Positions 35,706 through 45,511 of a DNA stretch of 64,000 nucleotides are shown piece by piece. The DNA is from Chiridota heheva (taxonomy: Eukaryota; Echinodermata; Holothuroidea; Apodida; Chiridotidae): NCBI GenBank assembly GCA_020152595.1, contig JAIGNY010000445.1, positions 1 to 64,000 on the forward strand, read 5' to 3'. Below the pieces are notes generated by a model. That model ran no database searches. It had not been told where the DNA came from and saw nothing but the letters and a program-made list of their open reading frames with translations. The first letter of the stretch is position 1. Every line of letters begins with the position of its first letter. A program made the position numbers and the translations under genes.

Positions 35706-36119
35706 CACTGAGCATTGGTGAATTGTGGAGCCGGAGCACAGCAAATCAAGCTTATACAAGATTTGAACTGAATAGAAAATTGTGAATTCCAGAAAATATA
35801 TTTTTTGTACTGTTTGTAGAAAAATTTGTGATGTTCATGTTTCATTCTATCAGTCATAAAATAGACACTTTAGAAAATAGACATGTATAATTGTTTTTTT
35901 TGTATGATATTTAGACCTTTCTGTAATGCTACGAGATGGACTTTTTACCCAGTAAGCAGGAAAAATATGTAGGGGTTGTGAATTAATTTGCAATTGTTTT
36001 GTATTCATGAGATTTTACAATTGTTAACTGATATTAAGTTAATACATTGTCAGCCCCACTATAGAGGGGATGTGGGTGTCCTATGCATTTTCTTAACAGG
36101 CACCAACTTCCTGATCTGA

Positions 36120-36365
36120 TATACTTAAAAGTTGATTGATTGATGTGTTATCAAGTACGTTTTTACACAGAATATCAGTTTTTACACAGAATATCAGTAT
36201 GTTATGGCATTTTAAGGACTGTTTTTGATCTTAGTTTGATATCAAGTACAGATTTACACAGAATACCAGTATGTCATGGCTTATACCAGTAAGTTGGTTG
36301 ATTGATGTTTTATTAAGTACGTTTTTACACAGAATATCAGTATGTTATGGCATTTTAAAAGTCTA
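36120..36365. repeat. Direct duplication in the CFAP96 3' region
   Basis: GTTGATTGATTGATGT followed by ATCAAGTACGTTTTTACACA and GAATATCAGTATGTTATGGC occurs at about 36132 and again at about 36294, with a partial third copy at 36240-36280. Confidence 0.7.
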
Positions 36366-36951
36366 TATGGACAGGCACAACACTTTCTGTTCAACCACGT
36401 ATCTAAAAGAGCATTAGGTTTACGTCTTTGAATTTTGAAAATATTAGTTTTCAAGTTCTGAGTAATCAAAGCATCAACATTTTTTAAGTATATTAAAAAA
36501 ATATGATGTATGATCAGGAAAACACCAATGCAAAAGCTTTTTTTTCCCCTTTATTTCTTCCCTTAATTTCAGATCGTGAAAATATTCAATATGCCTTTAC
36601 CAGCTGAGGTTGGTTGGGGTGTGGTACCGTTGAAATCCTCTTCATTAGAATTTTTTCTAAGAGAAATGGCAGCAGGATAAAAGCCAATGGATTTACATAA
36701 GAAAATAAGAGACTAAACATGTCCCATTCATACATCACAAGAGTAACACAAAAAATTGCATATTTGCACAAAAAGCTGTAACATGGCCATTTTTGATGTA
36801 CTGCTTTCTTTGTTTTTTATTGGATTTGAAATCATTTAAGCTCATGTTGCCTCTAATTGTCCTAGGACTTGTTTTTTAACAAGTGTGATGCAAAGTACAG
36901 TACCCATCAGCATTTACAACTTTTTGTGTTCCATTTTTTTCTTTTCTTTAT

Positions 36952-37175
36952 AACAGCTTCTATTTTTAAAATGGATTTCTATTGTCAAAATGGACTGGAA
37001 TAAAGCCTTCATACTTTCCATTATACCCTTTTTTTGGTGCTTAATAAACTCTGTACCAGAATAAGCAAAAAAAATTTTGCTAGCTATTTTGGTACAGAAA
37101 TTATTAAGTACCAAAAAGGAGCACAATGGTAATGTGAAGGCTTTATTCCAGTCCATTTTTACAATAGAAGCTGTT
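36952..37175. mobile_element. 224-bp palindromic MITE in the CFAP96 3' region
   Basis: Left end AACAGCTTCTATT and right end AATAGAAGCTGTT are exact inverses, and the arms stay similar almost to the centre (CTATTGTCAAAATGGACTGG and its inverse near 37147). The left arm carries AATAAA at 36999-37004 and 37043-37048, possible polyadenylation signals for CFAP96. Confidence 0.82.
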
Positions 37176-37487
37176 CTATGGTGGCCAACATTTGGCAGAT
37201 TTATGACTTTGCCCCTCCCCCCCACTTTCGTTAGGTAAATCCTGCCCATGTACACTTAGTTAATCAAAAGTTATTTTGCACAGGCTCGGGCAGTTGAACA
37301 AAATGTGACACTAGAGATATCCTAAATATTTATGTAACTGTCTATTGTATTTTGAATATTTTAAAACCATATTGCTTTTATTTTCTTGCTATTGTAACAA
37401 CTAACAAGGTTGTCTTCATTTTCACATCAAATATCTTCTAAATATGAGAAACTTCATTAATGCTAAAAAAATGTTCAGTATTACCAG

Positions 37488-37784
37488 TTACCAGGTGATC
37501 ACAGCTACCGAAGATAGATGTGCAGTCATCCCTTTCCAGCAGAGGCGATCATCTGCATGTTTCACACACTCCTTAAGGTTGAGACCCGTCCAATTTTTGA
37601 TGCCAGTCAGCCAGGTCCTCCGTGGTCTGCCTCTAGCGCGCCTGCCATTCACCTTCCCTGTAATGAGTAGCTTCTGTCTCCCCTTACAGCATGTCCAAAA
37701 TACTTTGAGTTTCCTTTGGGCTATCAGGTTATTGAGGTTTAAGCATTTTCCCTTTACTTTGAATAAGACATCTTTGTTAGTCAT
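37488..37784 (-). pseudogene. Non-LTR reverse transcriptase C-terminal fragment
   Basis: A 98-codon minus-strand frame contains LITGKVNGRRARGRPRRTWL and ends with WKGMTAHLSSVA. The GRRxRGRPRxxWxD block and the following W...A...Y/W pattern are typical of the last 80-100 residues of the non-LTR proteins annotated as endonuclease-reverse transcriptase or craniofacial development protein 2-like. No catalytic domain is present. Confidence 0.8.
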
Positions 37785-38233
37785 ATGTGTCGTTTATGGG
37801 ACTTTAAGCATTTTCCTATGAAGCCACATTTCAAAAGCATCAATTCAGTTCAGTATTAATTGAAGAATAATATTTCAAGCAATAAAAGTACACTTTTTAA
37901 CTATGCAATTAGAATTATATGCTGATTTATGCTAGACTCGCATGATCTCATCAGTCAAGAAGCTTTGGCATATTTTGTGTAGTGTAGATGGAGAGAAAAC
38001 CTATAATTCTGTAATCCATTTTCACATAATAAAGAATTGTATTACAACCATACTGAAAAATGTTTTTGATAAATCGTGAATATTTCCATCTGCAAAGAGA
38101 CAATTCCTGCAAATCCCACCAAATGATATATTGTCACTTGTAAATTTGTGCTTTAGCCTCAGCTTTGCTTGAAATGTAAAGCTATGTATTATATTTTGTA
38201 TAAAATCAATTTTCCAAAATACATTATGAAAGA

Positions 38234-38239
38234 AATAAA
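38234..38239 (+). promoter_or_regulatory. Candidate polyadenylation signal for CFAP96
   Basis: AATAAA in GAAATAAAGTTTATT, followed by a T-rich stretch with GTGTTTTT about 20 bp downstream. Nearer signals exist at 36999 and 37043 inside a MITE, so the used site is not certain. Confidence 0.4.
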
Positions 38240-38378
38240 GTTTATTTATTAGATTTTTGTGTTTTTATTAAAGGCAAGTAATTTATAACAGAATAAAAGG
38301 ATGAATAGAAATTTGCTTGAAATATTTTTTCCATTTAAGAAGAAGAGAATTATGGGGCAACAAGTGCATAGCAACCAC

Positions 38379-38538
38379 CAGTGGTGTAGCCAAAGGGTTG
38401 GCCAAAAGGTTGGGCGATCGCCACACCAGTGTTCCTCAATATTATATTTTTATCGCTTCAAAATTAGTACCGTTTGTCGATCCTGTCAGTTTATTTGTTA
38501 CTTGCCCCACTAAAATGGAAATCCTGGCTATGCCACTG
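38379..38538. mobile_element. 160-bp hAT-type MITE
   Basis: Ends CAGTGGTGTAGCCA and TGGCTATGCCACTG are inverse (one difference) and fit the hAT terminal consensus CAGTGGCGTAGCC. A perfect 8-bp duplication, GCAACCAC, flanks it at 38371-38378 and 38539-38546, the length expected for hAT insertion. No coding capacity. Confidence 0.9.
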
Positions 38539-38546
38539 GCAACCAC

Positions 38547-40800
38547 ACACCATGTAAACAACCTTTGGTAGGTGTGGTTTAATGACAATGATAGTCAAGT
38601 TATGCTAGAGAGATTGAAAAGGAGAAAGTGAGCTGAGCGGGGGTACCAAAAGAGGGACACCATGATTGCCAACACATTGGGATCTAAATTTTGTAATAAA
38701 AACAGCAAAATTTTCCCACAACTTTCAATTGCCATGAACCCCAATACGTAGACTTCATGATAAATTGCAGAGCAATTAATTGCCCTGGAGCCAATGGAGA
38801 CAGATCAGTTCCAAAGAAATACATAAAACCAGACAAAATACATACACAGGATCACTAGCATAGTTTTCCAAAACATTGCTAATTTCTGCATCAAACTTGA
38901 ATGAAAATCACCAATTTGTTGTTCCCCCCCTTCCTCGCCATACTTAGTCTCTGTTCAATATTTTGGGGCCCTTATTTTAAATATTCAAATATTGTTTTCA
39001 AATTTCTTGATTTGATCCCACATTTATGTGAAACAGACATGTTGATATAACCCACCAAGGCCAGTCAAATTGTAGTTTGATCTCTGACATAGCCAATACA
39101 TGCACATCATTTCTCTTTATTAGGATATAACAGTTACATAGGAAGTAGTGCCGTAAATACCAAATGATGACAAAATGAATTAAACAAAAAGAGGTTTTTA
39201 ATGATTATTTTATAATCTTTCTGAATTAGCTTCAATTAAAAATATCCTTGCACCAAATATATATAAATTTCTCTACCTCAAAAGGCTAGAGACAATACCT
39301 TTCTGACACTAAAAATTATTTCTTAAAACATGTACTTGAGAACTTAAAAATAATCATTATAAATCCAAGAGATTTATCAAGGCAGCCACTGTTGGTTTAT
39401 GATTTGGTAACAGGGAATAAAATGTTTATCCTGCCCCCTCCTTTTCTTTCCCCACACACACATGCTTTCCACCTATGGCCTTTTTTGTTTGGTGAGGTTT
39501 CATGGCAACAATAATTAATTACAGGATGGGTAATCAGATAAGTCTTTCTTGTATGATTGATGTTGACAACAAATTGGTGACAAAATATTGTTTCCCTAGG
39601 GAGATATTTAAGTTAAAACCTGTACAAAAAAATAGTAGACATGACTGGTTAGTCTGATAAAGTGGAAATGTTGATGAATATTTTTGATCAGTAAAAATGC
39701 TAAATTTTAATTTAAAAAAAAGCCACAATAATTTTGTTTATTAAAGTGAGTATGTGACATCTCTTTTAAAGATGACTTTCTACACCAGTCATTTTCAAAC
39801 AGACTTGTTGTGATGTATTTCCCGACCAGAATGAGGTGGTTGTACATGGTTCTGTTTATGTTGTCCTCTGTCAAACCAGATGAACATGTATGTGTGCTAA
39901 AACTACTCCTTCATGTCCACACATGGCTCTTGACATTAAGTGCCTTTAATTCTTGGGCACATTGGATACCAGAAATGAATAACAGAACCTACACAAGGAC
40001 AAAATCAGGGTAAATTTCTATAAGTATAAGTTTCTATGACAAAAGCCAAGGGAGAAATAAAACTTGGTGTAAATCTAATAAATGTACGTCAGGTGATTAC
40101 ATCTAATTTTACAAAATTATATGAGTTCCAGCTAGTGCAAAGGCTTTATTACTGGTACAACCAATCACAAGAAAAGGAACCAAGGTTGTAGTGGCTCTGC
40201 TCTCCTACCTTCCACCAAACAAAATGATGGTTAAGGCCCTCAAATAGGGCCGGACCCTTGGTCCCAGATGAAGCTGTAGCCCCAGCATGATCACTCTCCT
40301 TAAATATGCTTATATGATGATTAACCGTAAGAAATTGCCATGCTTACAAAATCATGAATAAATTATAACTTAAATAGCTGATTTATTCTAATTTTAAATC
40401 TCTTCTCAAAGATTATGAGTAAAAAATAATTATTAAGAGTTCATTTAATGTACAACTTCAAGATTAGTTGCCTTTATGTTGACCAAATGTTGATATAACT
40501 ATGTATACAGTGTAAGGAGATGAATCTAGCAATGCAATAGATAGCACTATACTTTAATAATAAAAGATGGTTAGCGAAAGGAAAAGATGTATTTCACATT
40601 TAATGTACGAACATCATTGCAAGGGCGAAATAATGAGGTTGCTTCTGTTGTTGGAATGAAACAAAACCATACACTATGAACAGAGCAACAAATATTTTGT
40701 GCACAAAATTATTCATTTTCACCAAAAACTTCTGTTCTTGCAACATTGGAAGAATTCACCATGATGAAAACCTTAAAACTACACCAGAGAACATCATTAC
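38547..40800. other. Intergenic region without recognisable feature
   Basis: AT-rich sequence downstream of CFAP96. Short open frames show no domain, and no repeat copy from elsewhere in the window was recognised. Confidence 0.4.
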
Positions 40801-40909
40801 TTAAGCCTTACTCTACCACGCGGCGATATTATCGCCATTTTGGGTGCCCCGTCTTTGGCCCCGCCTTCCGAGCGCATTTAAAAAAAAGTGCTGGTAGAGT
40901 AAGGGTTAA
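40801..40909. mobile_element. TTAA-bounded 109-bp miniature element, copy 1
   Basis: Begins TTAAGCCTTACTCTACCA and ends TGGTAGAGTAAGGGTTAA, inverse ends bounded by TTAA. The GC-rich middle contains GCGGCGATATTATCGCC and CCCCGTCTTTGGCCC. A near-identical sister lies 128 bp to the right. Confidence 0.85.
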
Positions 40910-41036
40910 TCAACCAGCGACAAATATGCCAACCCAAACAATATAGGCAGCATGGTCCCAGTGGGCGGCCCAGAAGTGGAAGGGGCCCGACTCTGCTGCC
41001 TGGAAGACAGAGGACCCTTCAATAATCATCCCTTGA

Positions 41037-41144
41037 TTAACCCTTACTCTACCACGCGGCGATATTATCACCGTTTTGGGTGCCCCGTCTTTGGCCCGCC
41101 TCCCGTGCGCATTTTCAAAAAAGTGCTGGTAGAGTAAGGGTTAA
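41037..41144. mobile_element. TTAA-bounded 108-bp miniature element, copy 2
   Basis: Begins TTAACCCTTACTCTACCA and ends with its exact inverse at 41144. It differs from copy 1 at a handful of positions. The TTAA limits suggest a piggyBac/Kolobok-type target. Confidence 0.88.
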
Positions 41145-42205
41145 TAAGTGATTTTAAAATTCTGCATTTTATAGTCCAACACAGGGTGATGCTTGTAACC
41201 CAATCATTGAATGAATGATCTTAAATGTTCAAGTTGTGTATCTTTCATTTAAGGAATGGCATCTTAAAAACAAATTCAAAAATCACAGATATTTTCAAGG
41301 ACGATTAATTTTGCAGAAGAAATTAACAGCTGTTATGCTGTCCAAAAGAAATGAGATTGAAAGGAATCACAGGAACTCAAATGACAAAGATCGCTGTGCA
41401 TGTGCACCAACCACTACATTAATAGGAAATAACCCCCCTTCTGACCCTATTCCCCATAAGGGGAGAAGGAATTAAGTCATGAGGAACCTCCAAGACATAC
41501 CATCTATGGTTGGTTGGGCAAGTTAAACGACACCACAACAGCAATGCCAAAGAAATTAGTTTATGTCAGAGGTGAAGAAAAGCAGGAGGATGACTCCCAT
41601 ACCAAGGAAATTAATTTATGATTAAGTTGTGTTACAACTGAACTTACACACAAACTGAGAGTTTGTGCACATTATGAATGCTGCATGGCAAGAGCTGAGG
41701 TATTTTTTTGGGGTTTCACGATGGACATGCATGCCCATTCTATATTTCCAACTTTCATATAATTGGAGGGTTTTTTAATGCCTCTCACTTGTATATGGTT
41801 GGCACACATTTAAACATGGCTCATTTCACCAATCGGTACCTTCATCTTTGAATCATAAATTTGAAAGGTTTCTTGTTTTTCACGTGAGCAACTTGACTCA
41901 GATAGTTCTATTTCTTGTAAAACCCTTTATCATAAAGTCAAAGCTTTAATGAGTGCATTATTTCAAAACTTCCATTTATCCAATAAAGATTTAAAAAAGT
42001 TTAAACAAGTAATATCTTGCAATCCTGGTAAAAATATTTAGAATGCAGGAAATACATTTTGAGCATTTTTCATAATCTCCTCCACCCATCAAAATTGTGT
42101 CTCTTGAAAAAGGTAACTTCAATATCGAAGAAGGGGTACTGGGTTTACGTCCCAACTGTTATTGAGCAAGACTGTACAGTAGGTAGAGGATATTAGATTG
42201 TTTGA
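41145..42205. other. Intergenic region without recognisable feature
   Basis: AT-rich; one plus-strand frame (41215-41475) is open for 86 codons but has no start context or domain to support a gene. Confidence 0.4.
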
Positions 42206-42776
42206 ATGATTAGTTCAGTGGTCAAGCAAGTTTCATCTTATATAAAAGAGGGCTTTCAGAGAAATGATATGGTGAAGAAACTACTTCAATATCTTATTCC
42301 ATTAAGAAGATATTAAAGTTTAAATTTTTGTCTTATCTGTGCAGAAGTGACTGGTGTAGTAAGTCTACTATGGAATGTTGGTGCCCTCCATCCTCACATT
42401 CTTAACAATTGCAAATATATTTAAAACAAATCAATTTAAATTTTTACTATTTGAATTATTTTTCCACAAACTTTATTCAGGTGGTAACTTACAATTACCC
42501 TTCTTTGATTCTGTTTGACCACTTTCCGGATATATTTTATGGTTTTTAAGTCATAAAATCGCAGGACACGATATGATAGAATATGTAAGAACATTAAGGA
42601 AACTAAGGACGTAATGTCACAACTCTGATTTCAGTCGTTTTTACACAAATAATACCAAACTTTAAACTTGAATATCTCCTTAACAGAATAAGATTTCTGA
42701 ATGATTTCTTCCCATGTTGTTTCTGTTGAAGTCCCTTTCATATAAGATGAGTTTGCTTGATCACTAAACAAACCCT
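42206..42776. mobile_element. TTAA-type MITE, copy 2
   Basis: About 570 bp. Left end ATGATTAGTTCAGTGGTCAA, right end TCACTAAACAAACCC followed by TTAA at 42777-42780. Shares the internal order of the copies at 28331 and 57184, including CTTCAATATCTTATTCC and ACTTTAAACTTGAATATCTC. Confidence 0.78.
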
Positions 42777-43054
42777 TTAAAGTACCATGAATAGTTCCTC
42801 ACGCAAAGATACGTTACCTTTAACAACAAACTAGTTCAATATTTCAAATTCTCAATATAAAATTATCAAATCTTGAAGTTCATATCTCATTAAATTTCCC
42901 TTAATTGCAGATTATTTAGGCCACACTTCTCACAAAGGAATGACAAAGATAAAACAATTGAATGAAAGCATTACTGTTCAAATCTAACATAATATATACT
43001 AATACATAGTCTAAAAATAACCCACAATCTCAATCTCAAATACAATTGCACTTG

Positions 43055-43460
43055 GTAATAATAATAATATATGGAATTTATATAGCATATTTTCTAGTTT
43101 AAAGAACTATTCAAATGCGCTGTACAACAGACTAGTTCTTCGGCTGCCTATGGGCACACATGAATTTAGTACTTGAAAGGGAAAGTGAATGAACACTACA
43201 TTTTCACATGTCTCTTCTCGAACAGTGTTCAGAGAACCAAGCAGCTTAAAATCCCCTCTGAAGGACAGTGTGAGCCATTTAACCATTGTCACTTTTCTCA
43301 CCAGCTGAATGAGGAGTAGAAGCTGCGGACAAAATGCTTTGATGTTCAGCGTATCTGTCTGCATAGCTGTGGGAAAATTGAGTTAGACCTGACCGAGCCT
43401 TGAACCCGGGACCTCCAGCATCTCAGCCATGCGCTCTGCCAACTGAGCTACCAATTCTCC
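43055..43460 (-). mobile_element. tRNA-derived SINE with ATT-repeat tail
   Basis: The minus strand starts with a tRNA-like head: A box TAGCTCAGTTGGCAGAGC (about 43450-43433) and B box GGTTCAAGGCTC (about 43406-43395), preceded by GGTCCCG. A body of about 300 bp ends in GCTATATAAATTCCATATA and TTATTATTATTA at about 43060. The head plus tail is the usual SINE layout. It is not a functional tRNA gene because no paired acceptor stem or end is present. Confidence 0.8.
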
Positions 43461-44049
43461 TAAATATACAAGATACAAATTTGTTTACATCTAAGTTGGA
43501 AGGCTTATTCAATGATAAAGATTTGATTCATATCCCCCAACCCCCTCCCTGTGGCAATGTCATCTATCATAGAGACACCCCTGTGACATCACACAGAGAT
43601 ACACATGGTGCAGAAAATATATCTCAATATGGACCAATTAAATGTTTTCACAAATTTGTCTTGAAGGTTAAGTTCAATGGTGCAGTATATTCCTTTCTAT
43701 TGATAGAAGTTAAAGAGATATGAAAATTAAAGATCTAACCATGACTTAGTGATATTACACTCCTTAAAAGTTACTGTGTATTTCTTGGATTACTATTGCA
43801 TATATCAGAGGACCACTGAGACCTTGTGAAATAACTGTGATCAAAACATCTGACAATTTTTCAAAGAAACATTTTCAACTCCTAAAAAAAGATTTCAAAC
43901 TTTTCCCCTCCAATCCATTAATATGTGTTTAGAGATTGAGTGTACAACAGCACTAGCACCTTCAGTCTCTTCTACTGTAAAACTTCTGTACCACTCCTTC
44001 TGAAACAAATTTCTGACATCTTCAAAACTTGATAGGTTCTGAGCCCAGG

Positions 44050-44357
44050 AGCATAGGAAGGGTCACCTCAGTGAAAAATTGCACTGTTTAATTAAGTTTC
44101 CATCAAACGTTGCTTCTAATCAGGAAATCCCTTCAATTTTAGGGAAATTTCTACATTTTCAGGAATTTTCATTCAATTTAGTAAAGTTTTGGCCAATTTT
44201 CAGGAAAATTTGGCCAGTTTTCATTAGGGTTTGGCCTGTTTGTGGGAAATTTTGGCCAGTGTTTGAGAAAGATTGGCCAACCAGGAAGAATGCTTGCACC
44301 CAGGAAGTTGAAATCCTCTAAGGAAGGCAGTTCGCCCCCCTCCACCCGCTTCCTAAG
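44050..44357 (+). repeat. Dispersed GGCCAATTTT repeat, copy C
   Basis: Starts GCATAGGAAGGGTCACCTCA, runs through AAGTTTCCATCAAACG and several GGAAAATTTGGCCAGTTTTC-like blocks, and ends CCTCTGCC. It is the plus-orientation counterpart of 13752-14215. The plus-strand ORF at 44079-44321 is only the repeat read through. Confidence 0.65.
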
Positions 44358-44359
44358 CC

Positions 44360-45059
44360 TCTGCCTGAGCCGAACAAGATATCAAAGTGTTTTCTTTAGT
44401 ATTGCTTGTATTCGTCTAATATAAAATCTAAACATGACCAATACTTAAGTGAAGGTAGGCTGGGAATGCCAAAACCTTTTCACAAGCTTGTATAATATCT
44501 GTTATTTACATAGAAGCAGTAGTTCTGCAGAACACTTTGATGGTAAACAATTCTTCCCATGAAGACAAAGTGCCCCATAAAATAAACCGAGAGAAGCATG
44601 TGGAATTGTAAATATACCAACAAATTCCTTATACAAGAATTTTGTAAGTTTAATGAGTCAAGTCAAGCTGAATATACTATATTAAGAATATCAAGGTCTG
44701 GAATGATAGGACAACAGTAATACTCCATATGTTTGGCAAACTTCCTTTTTAAATTAATATCCATACAAAAATAAGATTAATACAACATTTTTCAAAAACA
44801 GGGTCCACATTAAATACATTTTCAATGTTTCAAGCATTGCAAAATGTACAACCTTGACAATGTTGGCATCTCATTGCTATTCTAGGATACTTTCAGCACT
44901 TCTAACAAACCAGAGAAGGAAAATAGTAATCACTGCTTGGAATAAGCAGCGATGGAAAACCAGGCTTAGTCTATTGGAAAGTAGACATCACACAAGTCAT
45001 TACACTATCCTCCTCTCAAAAATGACAATTACTGGCATCCTCAATACGCATCTGCTACT
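44360..45059 (-). other. Probable 3' untranslated or flanking region of AP1AR
   Basis: Lies directly downstream of the AP1AR stop on the minus strand. AT-rich, with no coding signal or recognisable repeat. I could not choose a polyadenylation site. Confidence 0.4.
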
Positions 45060-45511
45060 TCATATCTCAGCATCCAATTCTTCCAAGAATTTATCTATAT
45101 CTATATCAAAACCTGATGATCTAACTTTCTTTTCACTTGAGAGCTTTTCTATTTCTCCATTACTTTGTGGCACTTCTTCTATCAAGTTTTTACCAACATT
45201 GTTCACCAAATCCAGAAATTCATCATCGCTGTCCTCATCAATTGAGAAAGAGTTCGTTTTAACTCTTGATGTGGAAAAACCTTCTTGATCCTGTTCCTCC
45301 TTTGAAAGATTATTCTGAGCTGTGACACTTTGGGAAGCGTCCCCACTTCCATTGGATGGCAATGTTTCCTCTATTTCTGCTTTCACGAAGTCCCCTTCCC
45401 AGTCAATGTCCTTGGTGAACTTTGACCTTTCCTCAGTCTCTAGGCTTTCATCAAAGCTATTGAGGGGTAGACTGGTCTCAGAGGACATATGAGCTTGACT
45501 ACCTGGAATGA
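45060..45511 (-). CDS. AP1AR: AP1AR terminal coding exon (exon C)
   Basis: Acceptor TTTCATTACCAG (minus) then TCATTCCAGG at 45511; stop TGA at 45062-45060. Completes a valine codon and encodes IPGSQAHMSSETSLPLNSFD, KDIDWEGDFVKAEIEE, SFSIDEDSDDEFLDLVNNVG and SSGFDIDIDKFLEELDAEI. Highly acidic, probably disordered. Confidence 0.75.

Noticed and set aside
43385..43460. Possible tRNA gene on the minus strand
   Set aside because: A and B boxes are present but acceptor-stem pairing is not, and the sequence continues into a SINE body with an ATT-repeat tail.
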